In this document: in pieces, positions 34,864 through 43,481 of the stretch
How the letters are laid out: every line of letters begins with the position of its first letter
How positions within the stretch are numbered: the first letter of the stretch is position 1
NCBI GenBank assembly: GCA_026387915.1
Contig: JAPLKS010000018.1
Span: 1 to 64,000, forward strand
Length of the DNA stretch: 64,000 nt
Direction of reading: 5' to 3'
DNA from: Gemmatimonadota bacterium
Lineage (GTDB): Bacteria > Gemmatimonadota > Gemmatimonadetes > Gemmatimonadales > Gemmatimonadaceae
Translations under genes and position numbers: made by a program
The notes under the pieces: model-generated
The model's input: only the letters and a program-made list of their open reading frames with translations
Database searches by the model: none
Told to the model about the DNA's origin: nothing

Positions 34864-36711
34864 ATGATGTCCCGTGTCCGGACGGCGTGCGCGCTGGCCT
34901 TCGTGGTGCTCGCCGCCACGCTGTCGGCCCAAAGCGCGATGGTGCCCGACTCCAACTACACCTTCCATCGCAGCATGGTCACCATGCGCGATGGCGTCAA
35001 ACTCAACACCGTCTGGTTCGTACCCAAGAAGCAAACGGGCCCGTTGCCGATTCTCTTTGTGCGCACGCCGTACGGCGTGCCGGGGCCGAACTTCTGGCCG
35101 AGCAAAGCGTACGCCGAACTGCACGCCGATGGTTACATCTTTGCCGAGCAGGACATCCGCGGCAAATACGAAAGCGAAGGCACCTTCGTCATGCAGCGCC
35201 CTCCGCGCCTCATCGACGCCGGCGGTAAAGCGGCGATCGACGAGAGCACCGACGCCTACGATTCCATTGACTGGTTGCTCAAGGGAATCCCCGCCAACAA
35301 CGGCCGCGTGGGGATGATGGGCGTCTCGTATCCGGGCTGGACTGCGGCCATGGCGATGCTCGATCCGCATCCGGCGCTCAAGGCGGTGAGCCCGCAGGCT
35401 TCACCGAGCGACATGTGGCTAGGCGACGACTTTCACCACAACGGCGCCTTCCGCCTTAGCTACGGCTTTGAATATGCCTTTATGGTCGAGAACTCCAAGG
35501 GCGGCTCACAGTTCGAGTTCGAGAACTACGACACCTACGACTGGTATCTCAAACTCGGCGCGCTCTCCAACATCCAGAGCAAGTATCTCAAAGGCAAACA
35601 TCTCCCCACGTGGGACGATTTTCAGCAGCATCCCAACTACGACGAGTTTTGGCAGCGTCAGGCGATGAAGTCGTACCTCACGCGCGTCAATGTCCCCACG
35701 CTGAACGTGGCAGGATGGTGGGACCAGGAAGATTTCTACGGCCCGGTCACCATCTACCGTGAACTCGAAAAGCACGACAACAAATCGCTGAACTCGATGG
35801 TCGTCGGCCCCTGGCGTCACGGCTCATGGCGCGGCGGCGCTGGCGACAAACTCGGCAACGTGAGCTTCACCTCCGCCACGGGCGAATACTTCCGCGCCAA
35901 AATCGAAGCACCCTTCTTTGCCAAATATCTCAAAGACAAAGCCGTGCCCGCCCCTGCGGAAGCAACGGTGTTTGAGAGCGGGAGTAATGTCTGGCGCACC
36001 TTCACCGCATGGCCGCCCAAAGAAGCGGTCACGAAGTCGCTGTACTTCAACGCCAACGGCGCACTCACCTTCACCGCGCCAAGTGCGGCGGCGAATGCCT
36101 TTGACGAATACGTGAGTGACCCCGCGCATCCGGTGCCGTATCGTCATCGGCCGATTGAGCCGACGTACTACCCCAAGGGCAGTGGATGGGGCGTCTGGCT
36201 CCTCGAAGATCAACGCTTCGCGAGCGATCGCCCCGATGTGCTGCATTGGGAAACGCCGGTGCTCACCGAAGACGTGACCGTGGCGGGCGACATCACCGCC
36301 AAGTTGTTCGTGAGCACGACGGGGCAGGACGCCGACTTTGTGGTAAAGCTCATTGACGTCTATCCCGAAGACAACAAGCCCGACTTCAAGATGGGCGGCT
36401 GGCAACTGATGGTGGCCAACGATGTGTTCCGCGCGCGCTTCCGCGAATCATTCGAAAAGCCCAAGCCATTGGTGCCGGGGCAGGTGACCCCGATTACGAT
36501 CGACCTGCACACGCAGAGCTACAAGTTCCAGAAGGGGCACCGCATCATGGTGCAGGTACAGAGCAGCTGGTTCCCGATCATCGACCGCAATCCGCAAACG
36601 TGGATGCCGAATATTTTTGAGGCCAAGGACAGCGACTACCAAAAGCAGACGCATCGCGTCTGGCGTACCGCTGGCACGGCGAGCCGCGTGGAGATTGCGA
36701 CGGTGCCATAG
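34864..36711 (+). CDS. Secreted CocE/NonD-family hydrolase (X-Pro dipeptidyl-peptidase-like)
   Basis: 615 residues with a signal peptide (VRTACALAFVVLAATLSAQS). The alpha/beta-hydrolase part has the nucleophile in GMMGVSYPGWTAAMAM, the oxyanion RTPYG motif (LFVRTPYGVPG), DIRGKYESEG, and an Asp/His pair around VAGWWDQEDF and GPWRHGSW. A C-terminal beta-sandwich (about 400-610), typical of this family, closes the protein. Known members hydrolyse X-Pro peptides, cocaine-like esters or acyl substrates; the substrate here is not clear. Confidence 0.92.
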   Translation: MMSRVRTACALAFVVLAATLSAQSAMVPDSNYTFHRSMVTMRDGVKLNTVWFVPKKQTGPLPILFVRTPYGVPGPNFWPSKAYAELHADGYIFAEQDIRGKYESEGTFVMQRPPRLIDAGGKAAIDESTDAYDSIDWLLKGIPANNGRVGMMGVSYPGWTAAMAMLDPHPALKAVSPQASPSDMWLGDDFHHNGAFRLSYGFEYAFMVENSKGGSQFEFENYDTYDWYLKLGALSNIQSKYLKGKHLPTWDDFQQHPNYDEFWQRQAMKSYLTRVNVPTLNVAGWWDQEDFYGPVTIYRELEKHDNKSLNSMVVGPWRHGSWRGGAGDKLGNVSFTSATGEYFRAKIEAPFFAKYLKDKAVPAPAEATVFESGSNVWRTFTAWPPKEAVTKSLYFNANGALTFTAPSAAANAFDEYVSDPAHPVPYRHRPIEPTYYPKGSGWGVWLLEDQRFASDRPDVLHWETPVLTEDVTVAGDITAKLFVSTTGQDADFVVKLIDVYPEDNKPDFKMGGWQLMVANDVFRARFRESFEKPKPLVPGQVTPITIDLHTQSYKFQKGHRIMVQVQSSWFPIIDRNPQTWMPNIFEAKDSDYQKQTHRVWRTAGTASRVEIATVP

Positions 36712-36762
36712 ATGAGTCGTCCGCGCTCGCGATAACGCGAACGCGCGCACGGGCGGTGCACA

Positions 36763-36801
36763 AAAAAGCGCGGCGGCCTGCACAGGGCCTCCGCGCTTTT
36801 T
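36763..36801. terminator. Bidirectional terminator
   Basis: AAAAAGCGCGG (36763-36773) pairs with CCGCGCTTTTT (36791-36801). An inner GGCC/GGCC pair extends it. It lies between convergent genes. Confidence 0.82.
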
Positions 36802-36813
36802 GTGAGTTGTTCT

Positions 36814-37401
36814 CTACAGCTGTTCGCGCGTGTCGACGTTGCGCAGAATGCCGGGGTCGCGCACCGCGACCTCCACCACACGATCGCCGTAGCTGCGCAC
36901 CACCGCGCGTGCGCCACCGTCGGCCACCGTCAGCAACTCGCGCCACGTGTCGCGATGCGCGAAGAGCGGATGGCCGCGCTTGCCGTCGAACGTCGGTACC
37001 ACGAATGGTGCGCCGGTGCGTTTGGCAGCATCAATAATCACCAGCACGGTTTGCAACGATGGAAACGGATGATCCACTGGCCAAATGAGTGCGCCAACCG
37101 TCGGCTTACTCACCAACGCGGTGAGTCCAAGTCGCACGCTCACAATCTGCTCGGACTTGGGGTTCGCATTGCGCACGATGGTGAGCCCACGCGTCACCTC
37201 GTCCGTTTCCTTTGTGCCCTCGCGCGGCGGAAGCACGGCAACGATCGGCTGTGCGCTCGCATCGCGCGCGGTCTCGGCGATCACTTCGAGAAAAGTGCGC
37301 CCCGTGTGTAGCTCGGCGAACGCCTTTGGCTCACCAAAGCGTGTGCCAGCGCCGGCCCCGACGATGACCACCGCAACGGGAAAGGCGGACGAACTCGTCA
37401 T
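36814..37401 (-). CDS. MocA/MobA-like nucleotidyltransferase
   Basis: 195 residues from ATG 37401, which overlaps the FAD-subunit stop as ATGA. The opening VVIVGAGAGTRFGEPKAF is the NTP-binding signature of molybdopterin cytidylyltransferase (MocA) and related enzymes; WPVDHPFPS and PTFDGKRGHPLFA are typical of MocA. It probably adds CMP to the molybdenum cofactor for the xanthine-dehydrogenase-type enzyme encoded next door and at 44.5-47.4 kb. Confidence 0.88.
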   Translation of the reverse strand: MTSSSAFPVAVVIVGAGAGTRFGEPKAFAELHTGRTFLEVIAETARDASAQPIVAVLPPREGTKETDEVTRGLTIVRNANPKSEQIVSVRLGLTALVSKPTVGALIWPVDHPFPSLQTVLVIIDAAKRTGAPFVVPTFDGKRGHPLFAHRDTWRELLTVADGGARAVVRSYGDRVVEVAVRDPGILRNVDTREQL

Positions 37402-38363
37402 GCGCCGAACGACTGCATCGCGCGCCGGAGGAGCGCCTGCGCCTGCCACACCTTGTAGCCGTTATTCGAGAGCGGCTCCGCGTCGTACATCGCGCGCTCG
37501 GCGAGCGCGTCAATGCTGTCGCCATCCAACCCACCGCTCGCCACATCTTCGGCGATGCTGGAGTTCACCTCGTACGGGCCCGCCGCCACGCCGCCGAGCA
37601 CGAGGCGCACATTGCCGTCGGTACGCTTATGCGCGGCGAGCGAGACAAGGGCAAAGTCCCAGGCGCCGCGCTGCATCAGCTTCTCGTAGTACTGCGTGCC
37701 GCCCGCACTCGCGGCCGGTAGTTCCACCGCGGCAATCACCTCGCCGTGCGCGAGCGTGGTTTCCTGTTCGCGGTTTTCGTGTGCACCGGCGTACAGCTGC
37801 GACATTGAGATGGTGCGGCTTGCGCCATGGGCGCCAGCAATCTCAACAGTCGCGTCGAGCGCGGCGAGCGCCACGGCCGGATCGCTGGGATGCACCGCGT
37901 GACAGGGGCCGCGTCCAAAGATGGCGTGATACTGATTCTCGCCCTTCCAAGCGAGGCATTCCGCGCCGCCGTGCTTCCAGCACGGAAGATTGCGGCGAAA
38001 ATACCAGCAGCGAATGCGTTGGCCGAGGTTGCCGCCGATGGTGCCCATGTTGCGGAGCTGTGGCGTGCCAACGCTCGTGGCCGCTTGCGCGAGCGCGGCG
38101 AACTGTTCGGCGATCACCGGATGCGCGGCAATCTCCGCGAGGCGTGCGGTGGCGCCGATGCGCACCGATCCGTCGGCGCGCACGGTGATGTCGCGCGCGC
38201 CCGGAATGCGGCGCAGATCCACCAGCTCGCTCGGCGCGGCAATGCGCTCTTTGATGGTGACCAAGAGATCGGTGCCGCCGCCCAATGGCGCGGCGTCCTG
38301 CGCGACGAGCGCGGCGGTGGCCTCGTCGAGCGAGGCAGGGCGGAGATAGTGGAAGCCGGTCAT
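37398..38363 (-). CDS. FAD-binding subunit of a molybdenum hydroxylase
   Basis: 321 residues from ATG 38363 (MTGFHYLRPASLDEATAAL). The FAD-binding loops are present: PLGGGTDLLVTIKERI and TPQLRNMGTIGGNLGQRIRC. The extra Cys motif (RCWYFRRNLPCWKHGGAECLAW) matches the [4Fe-4S] insert of 4-hydroxybenzoyl-CoA-reductase-type medium subunits. It is the electron-transfer subunit. Its large and 2Fe-2S partners are not adjacent; they lie 6 kb away on the same strand. Upstream extension to 38666 is low-complexity. Confidence 0.9.
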   Translation of the reverse strand: MTGFHYLRPASLDEATAALVAQDAAPLGGGTDLLVTIKERIAAPSELVDLRRIPGARDITVRADGSVRIGATARLAEIAAHPVIAEQFAALAQAATSVGTPQLRNMGTIGGNLGQRIRCWYFRRNLPCWKHGGAECLAWKGENQYHAIFGRGPCHAVHPSDPAVALAALDATVEIAGAHGASRTISMSQLYAGAHENREQETTLAHGEVIAAVELPAASAGGTQYYEKLMQRGAWDFALVSLAAHKRTDGNVRLVLGGVAAGPYEVNSSIAEDVASGGLDGDSIDALAERAMYDAEPLSNNGYKVWQAQALLRRAMQSFGA

Positions 38364-38412
38364 TGTATAGGAAGGTGTCACGATTCGCGCCGTTGGGGTA
38401 GCTTGGAAGCGA

Positions 38413-39609
38413 GTGAATATTCCTTGCATGCTGCGTCCACGACGCTGGATTCTCTGGACCGTCCTTGTGGCGGGGTGTTCGCGTGCGCCGTCGCGGACGG
38501 CGGGTGTCGCGGATTCCACGGCGCATCCGCGCGAGGCGGTTCCCGCTGGGGCAAACGGGGCGTCCGCGCCGACCGTGCTTCCTGCAGGTACAGACCCGAC
38601 GCCATCTCGCCCTGCCACGCCCGCTTGGCAGGCGCCGCCGCCAACGCTCTCTCCACTTGCTGACACGATTGCGAGCTATCTGGTGTTCGCGCCCGTTGGT
38701 GAGCAGTGGTTTGTGACTGCGGTGCGCAACAAGAAACTGCTGATGGACATCGGGCGCGTGGATACCGAAGTGCGCCGCGACTCGTCGCGCGCGACAGCGT
38801 ACCGCGAGGCGGTCGCGCGCCGTTCCATAGTGCCGCTCGGCACGACCGTGACGCTCCGCACCGTAGTCGGCGCCGAAGAGGTGAGGGCAACGGCCGTCTC
38901 GACGTGGAACTCGCGGATTGTGTTGGTGCTCGAGGGGTCGGCGGCGTTGGATTCGTTGGTGCGCGCCACTCCCGCGCTCGTGGCATTGGCGCACGTGCAG
39001 TTGGCCGAAGGTGTGGTGGCGAGCAATGTGCTCAGTCGGCCACCCGGATCGCTGCCGGCTCCGGCGGTGGGTGGTGGTCGTGCTGGGGGCGCGGTTCCTG
39101 CGACGGGCAGCCGTCCAGCGACGAGTGCGAGCGGCGCGGCTTCTGCCGTGGACAGCTGCGATCGCACGGCGCCGCTTCCAGCGGAACTCACGCCGCGGCT
39201 CACCGTGTTGCGCGACTCACTCGATCACGCGATTCGCACCGGCACGCTCTCGCCGTACGAGCGGCTGCGCAAAGGGATGAACACGCGGGTGTCGCAGGTG
39301 CGTGGTTGCTTTGGTGGCGCGCGCCGGCTGGCCATGCTCGTGAGTGTGCGGGCGGGCGACGTGGAATGGTCGCGTGAGCGGCTCGTGCTCGTGGACACAC
39401 TCGGCAAAGCCACGTCGCTCCGGATAAGCGATTACCGGTTCCGTGCGCACGAACTGCTCGTGGCGTTCGACGCCAATGGGGATGCGGTGGACGATGTGGC
39501 GGTGCGCTCCACCACACAGCGCGCCGGCGGCACGTCCGTGCTCGCCGTGGACGTGAAGGGCCGGCGCGCGACGCGACTCAGCGTCGGGTTTGTCTGGGAA
39601 GACTTCTGA
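38413..39609 (+). CDS. Predicted lipoprotein, unknown function
   Basis: 398 residues from GTG 38413. The leader MLRPRRWILWTVLVAGCSRA carries a lipobox (VAGC). A Pro/Ala/Thr-rich linker (about 25-80) precedes a beta-rich domain (VFAPVGEQWFVTAVRNKKLL, LGTTVTLRTVVGAEEVRATA), a second Gly/Ala-rich linker and a C-terminal domain ending DVKGRRATRLSVGFVWEDF. I recognise no family. It is divergent from the FAD subunit with about 50 bases between. Confidence 0.75.
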   Translation: MNIPCMLRPRRWILWTVLVAGCSRAPSRTAGVADSTAHPREAVPAGANGASAPTVLPAGTDPTPSRPATPAWQAPPPTLSPLADTIASYLVFAPVGEQWFVTAVRNKKLLMDIGRVDTEVRRDSSRATAYREAVARRSIVPLGTTVTLRTVVGAEEVRATAVSTWNSRIVLVLEGSAALDSLVRATPALVALAHVQLAEGVVASNVLSRPPGSLPAPAVGGGRAGGAVPATGSRPATSASGAASAVDSCDRTAPLPAELTPRLTVLRDSLDHAIRTGTLSPYERLRKGMNTRVSQVRGCFGGARRLAMLVSVRAGDVEWSRERLVLVDTLGKATSLRISDYRFRAHELLVAFDANGDAVDDVAVRSTTQRAGGTSVLAVDVKGRRATRLSVGFVWEDF

Positions 39610-39613
39610 TGCC

Positions 39614-39648
39614 ATGAGCGGTGCGACGCCAAGCGCCGCACCGCTCAT
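39614..39648. terminator. Hairpin between convergent genes
   Basis: ATGAGCGGTGCG (39614-39625) pairs exactly with CGCACCGCTCAT (39637-39648). There is no T-run on either side. Confidence 0.5.
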
Positions 39649-39665
39649 CGTAACATCGCAGAGTC

Positions 39666-40613
39666 TTACTTGGCCGGCTTCAGCGTAAAGACGATGTAGT
39701 CGCCGATGCTGCGTTCGCTGCGGCCGTCGGCTTTATCGAGATCGTCAACTGGGATAAAGCTCACCACCTGCACCACTTTTCCTTTGAGGCGCTGCTTGGC
39801 GCGCTCAGCGGTTCCCATTCGGTAATCGCTGTGGAATGAGCCGTTGACGTGTAGCACCAGTGCGCGCGGCGGCGCGGCGGCAAAGGCGCGCGCAATAGAC
39901 TCGCCCATGGTTTCGTCCTTGACGCACTGCGCTTCGTACACGCGCTGGAGCATCGCTTTTTTGGCGGAGTCGGAGAGTTGCGGCCCTCCGGGGCCGTGGC
40001 CGCTCATGTCGCCCATGGTGGCGGAAAAGCGATCGAAGTAGCCGTCGTGCGGGCAGTTGTTGTTCTGCGCGACGTAGGTGCGTTCGGCCGCGTTCATGGT
40101 ATCGAGCACGGCGAGCCCCGCGCGGGCCACCGCGCTCGCATCACGGCGCGGCACGTTGCCGGCAATCACCGGCCACTTATAGAGGCGCGCGAACTCCACC
40201 ATCGGTCGGTAGTCTGTGTCGTAGCGCGGCCACGGGCGGCTGACGGCGAGGAAGTTCTTTTCTGAGAGCTTTCCAGCCAGGTAGTCGTCGAGCGGCCGTT
40301 GGGCGTCGCGCTCAAACATCTCGAGGGCGAGCACAATGTTTCCGCGTCGCCGAGTGAGCCCTTCGAGTGTGGCAGCCTCGAGGCGGTGCGTGATGGGATC
40401 GTCGTGCTGTTCGCCGAGGAAGACGACGTCGGCGTACATGAGGTCGGCGACCATCGACTCGAAGTCGGTGAACCTCTTGTTGCGCGTGTCGTAGACGCGG
40501 TGCGGGACGTAGGTGGCCTGCACCGAGTCCACGGCCGGCTTGGTCGGAGCTGGGACGGTGAGCGGTTGCTGGAATGCGACGGCCACCAGGAGAGCGCTGA
40601 GATTGGCTAGCAT
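39666..40613 (-). CDS. ChaN-like (haem-binding/Tiki-superfamily) exported protein
   Basis: 315 residues with a signal-like leader (MLANLSALLVAVAFQQPLTV). The ChaN domain is recognised from YADVVFLGEQHDDPITHRLEA, VLALEMFERDAQRPLDDYLAG, RYDTDYRPMVEFARLYKWPV and the late HVNGSFHSDYRMGTAE. ChaN-type proteins bind haem or belong to the Tiki/TraB metalloprotease superfamily; the GEQH and HVNGSFH segments carry the conserved His/Glu set. Probably envelope-located. Confidence 0.87.
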   Translation of the reverse strand: MLANLSALLVAVAFQQPLTVPAPTKPAVDSVQATYVPHRVYDTRNKRFTDFESMVADLMYADVVFLGEQHDDPITHRLEAATLEGLTRRRGNIVLALEMFERDAQRPLDDYLAGKLSEKNFLAVSRPWPRYDTDYRPMVEFARLYKWPVIAGNVPRRDASAVARAGLAVLDTMNAAERTYVAQNNNCPHDGYFDRFSATMGDMSGHGPGGPQLSDSAKKAMLQRVYEAQCVKDETMGESIARAFAAAPPRALVLHVNGSFHSDYRMGTAERAKQRLKGKVVQVVSFIPVDDLDKADGRSERSIGDYIVFTLKPAK

Positions 40614-40763
40614 AGAAAGGTTGATATTCTAAGTTTTATTTAGCATACTTCATCAAGAAGCAGCTGCGGGGAGGTCCGGAACATGAATTTCCGGGTGAGC
40701 TGTAAAATGTTACCGTTATATAAAAATAGCTGTTCAAATCATTATAACCGTGGCGTGTAGCAC
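40614..40763. other. AT-rich intergenic region
   Basis: Unusually AT-rich for the window, with TTATATAAAAATAG and TTATAACC as promoter-like hexamers between divergent genes. No clear -35/-10 pair can be fixed. Confidence 0.4.
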
Positions 40764-41579
40764 GTGACCAACACTCAGCAGACTAGCGAACGACTTCTTT
40801 TGGCGGTCGGCCGTCTCGATGCTTCGGCAAGGTTGGCGCCGGCAGGGTTGGCGCGCCTTTTGGAGCTTCGTGCTGCGGTGGTGCCCTTTGGCGCTGGCCC
40901 CGATGGAATGATCGCCCTTCTCCGCGGGGACCGCGAGGGGGAGGCGGCGCTCTGTGAGCATTTCGATAACCTGTTGGCCAGCAACGGGGCGCCGTTGGAG
41001 TTCGCGGTGGCGGACGGGCTCGCGCTCGCGCAGTTGGCGCTGGTGGCTGCTGCACGTGAAGACGTCAGTGATAGTGCCGTAGCTGGCACCGGCACTGGCA
41101 CCGGCACTGGCACCGGCATCGGTGCCGTAGCGGCGGCGCTGGAGTGCACGACGAGTCTCTGGCGCGGCGGTGCCCTCGGTGGGCCGTGGCTCACGCTCCC
41201 GATCAACGACGGGTTGCATCGGATTGCGCTGCTGGGAGCGCCGGAGGCGTGGCACGCGGCATCGGCACTGGCGCTCGAACATGAGGCGGTGGCCGTGCTG
41301 AATGGACTGACGCGTGCCCGTGAACGGCTCGCGGCTGACGAGACCAAAGTGGCCGCGCTCGGCCGCGCTTCGTACTCGGCGCTCGATCTCTTTCACTTAC
41401 TTGCTGACCGACTGATGCTCACGATCGGCGAGGCCGCCGACGCGCTGGGTCAAACGATCCCGACGGCGGGCGCCGCGATGGCGCGCCTTGAGCAACTCGG
41501 TGTGGCGCGGGAAGTCACGGGGCGCGCTCGTTCGCGTGCCTTTGCCTATCGCGCGCTGATCAATGGCGTGGCACCCTGA
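40764..41579 (+). CDS. Protein with Fic-C-terminal-like winged helix
   Basis: 271 residues from GTG 40764; no Shine-Dalgarno site is seen. The C-terminal about 70 residues (SALDLFHLLADRLMLTIGEA, DALGQTIPTAGAAMARLEQL, VAREVTGRARSRAFAYRAL) match the winged-helix tail of Fic-family proteins. The Fic catalytic motif HPFxxGN is absent; the N-terminal 200 residues are Ala/Leu-rich with an Ala-Gly-Thr-Gly repeat (112-126) coded by 12-bp tandem DNA. It could be a regulator using a Fic-type DNA-binding domain. The 3' end overlaps the convergent thioredoxin-like gene by 34 bases. Confidence 0.7.
   Translation: MTNTQQTSERLLLAVGRLDASARLAPAGLARLLELRAAVVPFGAGPDGMIALLRGDREGEAALCEHFDNLLASNGAPLEFAVADGLALAQLALVAAAREDVSDSAVAGTGTGTGTGTGIGAVAAALECTTSLWRGGALGGPWLTLPINDGLHRIALLGAPEAWHAASALALEHEAVAVLNGLTRARERLAADETKVAALGRASYSALDLFHLLADRLMLTIGEAADALGQTIPTAGAAMARLEQLGVAREVTGRARSRAFAYRALINGVAP
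41083..41118. repeat. 12-bp tandem repeat (3 exact copies)
   Basis: CTGGCACCGGCA x3 within a coding region, encoding alternating Gly-Thr. Copy number is likely to vary between strains. Confidence 0.9.
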
Positions 41580-42106
41580 GCGCGAGCGGCCGCCTCGAAT
41601 AGGGCGACGGTGGCGTCGACGGAGTGCTTGCCGCGGTCCTGCGCATACCAGCGACGCTTTTCGGTGATCAGAGCGTCTTTGGGCATGCCTTTCCACTCGG
41701 TGTCGACGAGCTGCTGCAGCGCCTGCGGCCGCGAGGCCCACCAGCCATGCTCCTCGAACTGGTCGTCAAAGGTCATGATGACGGGAATGGCGCGCTTGGT
41801 GATGTCGGTGAGATGCGCGTCCATCAAGTCCGGGTTGGCATCGCGCTCAAAGACGCGCAAATCCACGTTCGACGCCCGTGCGGCGAGTGCGGCGACGTAC
41901 GGGACCACGCCGAGCGAGTCGAAGCACCAGTCCGCCGAGAGCGCGGCGATATGCCAGTGTCCGCCGAGTGCTTCGACGCGGCGCACGGCCTCGTCGCTGA
42001 CGGTCGCGCGGGCGCCAATGGAGCGCCAGAGGTCGCCATTTTCGGTGGCTTCGGCGATCATCTGCTCAAAAGGTTGCGCGGCGAAGAATCGAGTGGAGTT
42101 CATCAT
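41546..42106 (-). CDS. Thioredoxin-fold protein with a single active-site Cys
   Basis: 186 residues. The fold is thioredoxin-like (WHIAALSADWCFDSLGVVPY, VDLRVFERDANPDLMDAHL, and the cis-Pro RAIPVIMTFDD). The usual CxxC is WCFDS, so only one Cys remains and disulfide reductase activity is unlikely; a bacillithiol/glutathione- or persulfide-related role is possible. It starts with tandem ATGs. It overlaps the convergent gene tail by 34 bases. Confidence 0.85.
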   Translation of the reverse strand: MMNSTRFFAAQPFEQMIAEATENGDLWRSIGARATVSDEAVRRVEALGGHWHIAALSADWCFDSLGVVPYVAALAARASNVDLRVFERDANPDLMDAHLTDITKRAIPVIMTFDDQFEEHGWWASRPQALQQLVDTEWKGMPKDALITEKRRWYAQDRGKHSVDATVALFEAAARAQGATPLISAR

Positions 42107-42441
42107 GTCTGCCGTCCGGGTCCTGGTTGGCGCCCATCGTGCTGGCGCTGCATGCAGTATGGAAAATCCCGTTGTGGAGCACAGTCAGGATATTACCATA
42201 TTACTATAAGGGAATCCACTACGCAAGATGGAAGGGCCGTTTTGAGGGGCGCTCTGGTGGCGGCGGCTGCGGCGGCGGCTACTGCGGCGGCGGCTGCGGC
42301 TTGGAACCCTGTGACGGGCCGAGGCCACCGGCCGACTGGCCGCGCGGCCGGGTATGTGGGATGTTGGGGTGTCAGTGCACACTGGAGGGATCCCCCTGCT
42401 CCTATGTGACGCGCGCCTCTGCGGGTCGTGTAAGGAGTGCC
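42107..42441. other. Intergenic region with GCGGCGGCT repeats
   Basis: 335 bases without a supported gene. An AT-rich part near 42190-42212 (GATATTACCATATTACTATA) may carry the promoter of the divergent genes. At 42257-42300 about four units of (CT/AC)GCGGCGGCGG lie in tandem. One frame through it gives poly-Ala, but its start and context are unconvincing. Confidence 0.5.
42257..42300. repeat. GCGGCGGCT-type minisatellite
   Basis: Imperfect tandem units of 9-12 bases, upstream of the M23 peptidase start. Confidence 0.7.
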
Positions 42442-43116
42442 ATGCGTTCCGTCTCGTTTCTCCTCATTCTCCCAATGCTCTCGGCTTGCGTGCCCGCGCT
42501 GCGGCCGTCGCCGACGTCTTCGGTGCTCGCACCGACCACGACCGCGGGGCGTGGGCGTCCGCTCCCAGAGCCACCGGCGGAGTCGCCAGCGCCTCCTGAG
42601 GCGCGGCCGGACGCGCGACCCGCGACCGCGTTCGAAATGATGGCGCCAGAGCTCGAAGCACTGCGCGATCGTGGCCTGCTCGTGCCGGTGGAAGGTGTTC
42701 AGGCTGGACACATTCCCGACACCTTCAACGAAGCGCGTGACGGCCAGCGTCGGCACAATGCGGTGGACATTCTCGCGCGGCGCGGCACACCAGTGCTCGC
42801 GGCCGACGACGGCGTGCTGTTACGAATGGGAAAGAACACGCTCGGCGGCAACGTGATCTGGGCCTCCGACGCGACGCTCTCCCTCGTGTACTACTACGCC
42901 CACCTCGACCACTGGGCGAGCGGACTCGTCGAAGGACAGCCCATCTCGCGCGGTATGGTGTTGGGGTACGTGGGCACGACCGGGAATGCGCCCAAGGACG
43001 TGCCGCACCTCCATTTTCAACTCCTCCGGATGAAGGATTTGCACCGATTCACCGACGGCCCGCCGATCAATCCGCTACCGTTCTTTCAGACGATTGCCAC
43101 AGGAATGAATCGATGA
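42442..43116 (+). CDS. M23 (LytM-type) peptidase lipoprotein
   Basis: 224 residues from ATG 42442, with AAGGAG (42432-42437) four bases upstream. MRSVSFLLILPMLSACVPAL has a lipobox (LSAC). A Pro/Ala-rich linker (about 18-62) leads to the M23 domain with RRHNAVDILA (the HxxxD pair), YYYAHLDHW and the HLHFQ zinc motif. It probably cuts peptidoglycan peptides in the periplasm. Its stop overlaps the YhbY start as ATGA. Confidence 0.92.
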   Translation: MRSVSFLLILPMLSACVPALRPSPTSSVLAPTTTAGRGRPLPEPPAESPAPPEARPDARPATAFEMMAPELEALRDRGLLVPVEGVQAGHIPDTFNEARDGQRRHNAVDILARRGTPVLAADDGVLLRMGKNTLGGNVIWASDATLSLVYYYAHLDHWASGLVEGQPISRGMVLGYVGTTGNAPKDVPHLHFQLLRMKDLHRFTDGPPINPLPFFQTIATGMNR

Positions 43117-43427
43117 CCGAAATGACGGGAAAAGAACGCGCGGATTTGCGCTCGGAATGCAACGCCCTCAAGGCGACGGTGCACGTGGGCGCGCAGGGAC
43201 TCTCGCCGACGCTCACCGCGTCCCTCGATGACGCGCTGCGCACGCACGAACTGGTGAAAGTGCAGCTCGGCAAGCCGGTCGATATGACCGCCAAGAAGGC
43301 GGCGGGCGAACTCGCAGGTCGCGTGAAGGCCGAGGTGATTCAGGTGATTGGCAAGACGTGCACGCTGTACCGTCGCAACAACGAGCTCAAGCGCAAGCAC
43401 GGTGCGCCGCCGCCCTGGCGGGCGTAG
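43113..43427 (+). CDS. yhbY: YhbY/CRM-domain RNA-binding protein
   Basis: 104 residues. A single CRM domain: LRSECNALKATVHVGAQGLS, LDDALRTHELVKVQLGK, and VIGKTCTLYRRN at the end, as in YhbY. It binds pre-50S ribosomal particles in Escherichia coli. Translationally coupled to the M23 peptidase through an ATGA overlap. Confidence 0.94.
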   Translation: MTEMTGKERADLRSECNALKATVHVGAQGLSPTLTASLDDALRTHELVKVQLGKPVDMTAKKAAGELAGRVKAEVIQVIGKTCTLYRRNNELKRKHGAPPPWRA

Positions 43428-43455
43428 CACAACGTAGTTTGGCGCGTCTCGGCGC

Positions 43456-43476
43456 ACGTCGCGCTGCGCGCGACGT
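43456..43476. terminator. Hairpin between convergent genes
   Basis: ACGTCGCGC (43456-43464) pairs with GCGCGACGT (43468-43476) around a 3-base loop; no T-run. Confidence 0.45.
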
Positions 43477-43481
43477 AAGCG

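Noticed and set aside
41624-42409. A plus-strand frame ending in poly-Ala (GCGGCGGCT repeat)
   Set aside because: Most of it lies antisense to the thioredoxin-like gene; the poly-Ala part has no convincing start or conserved continuation.
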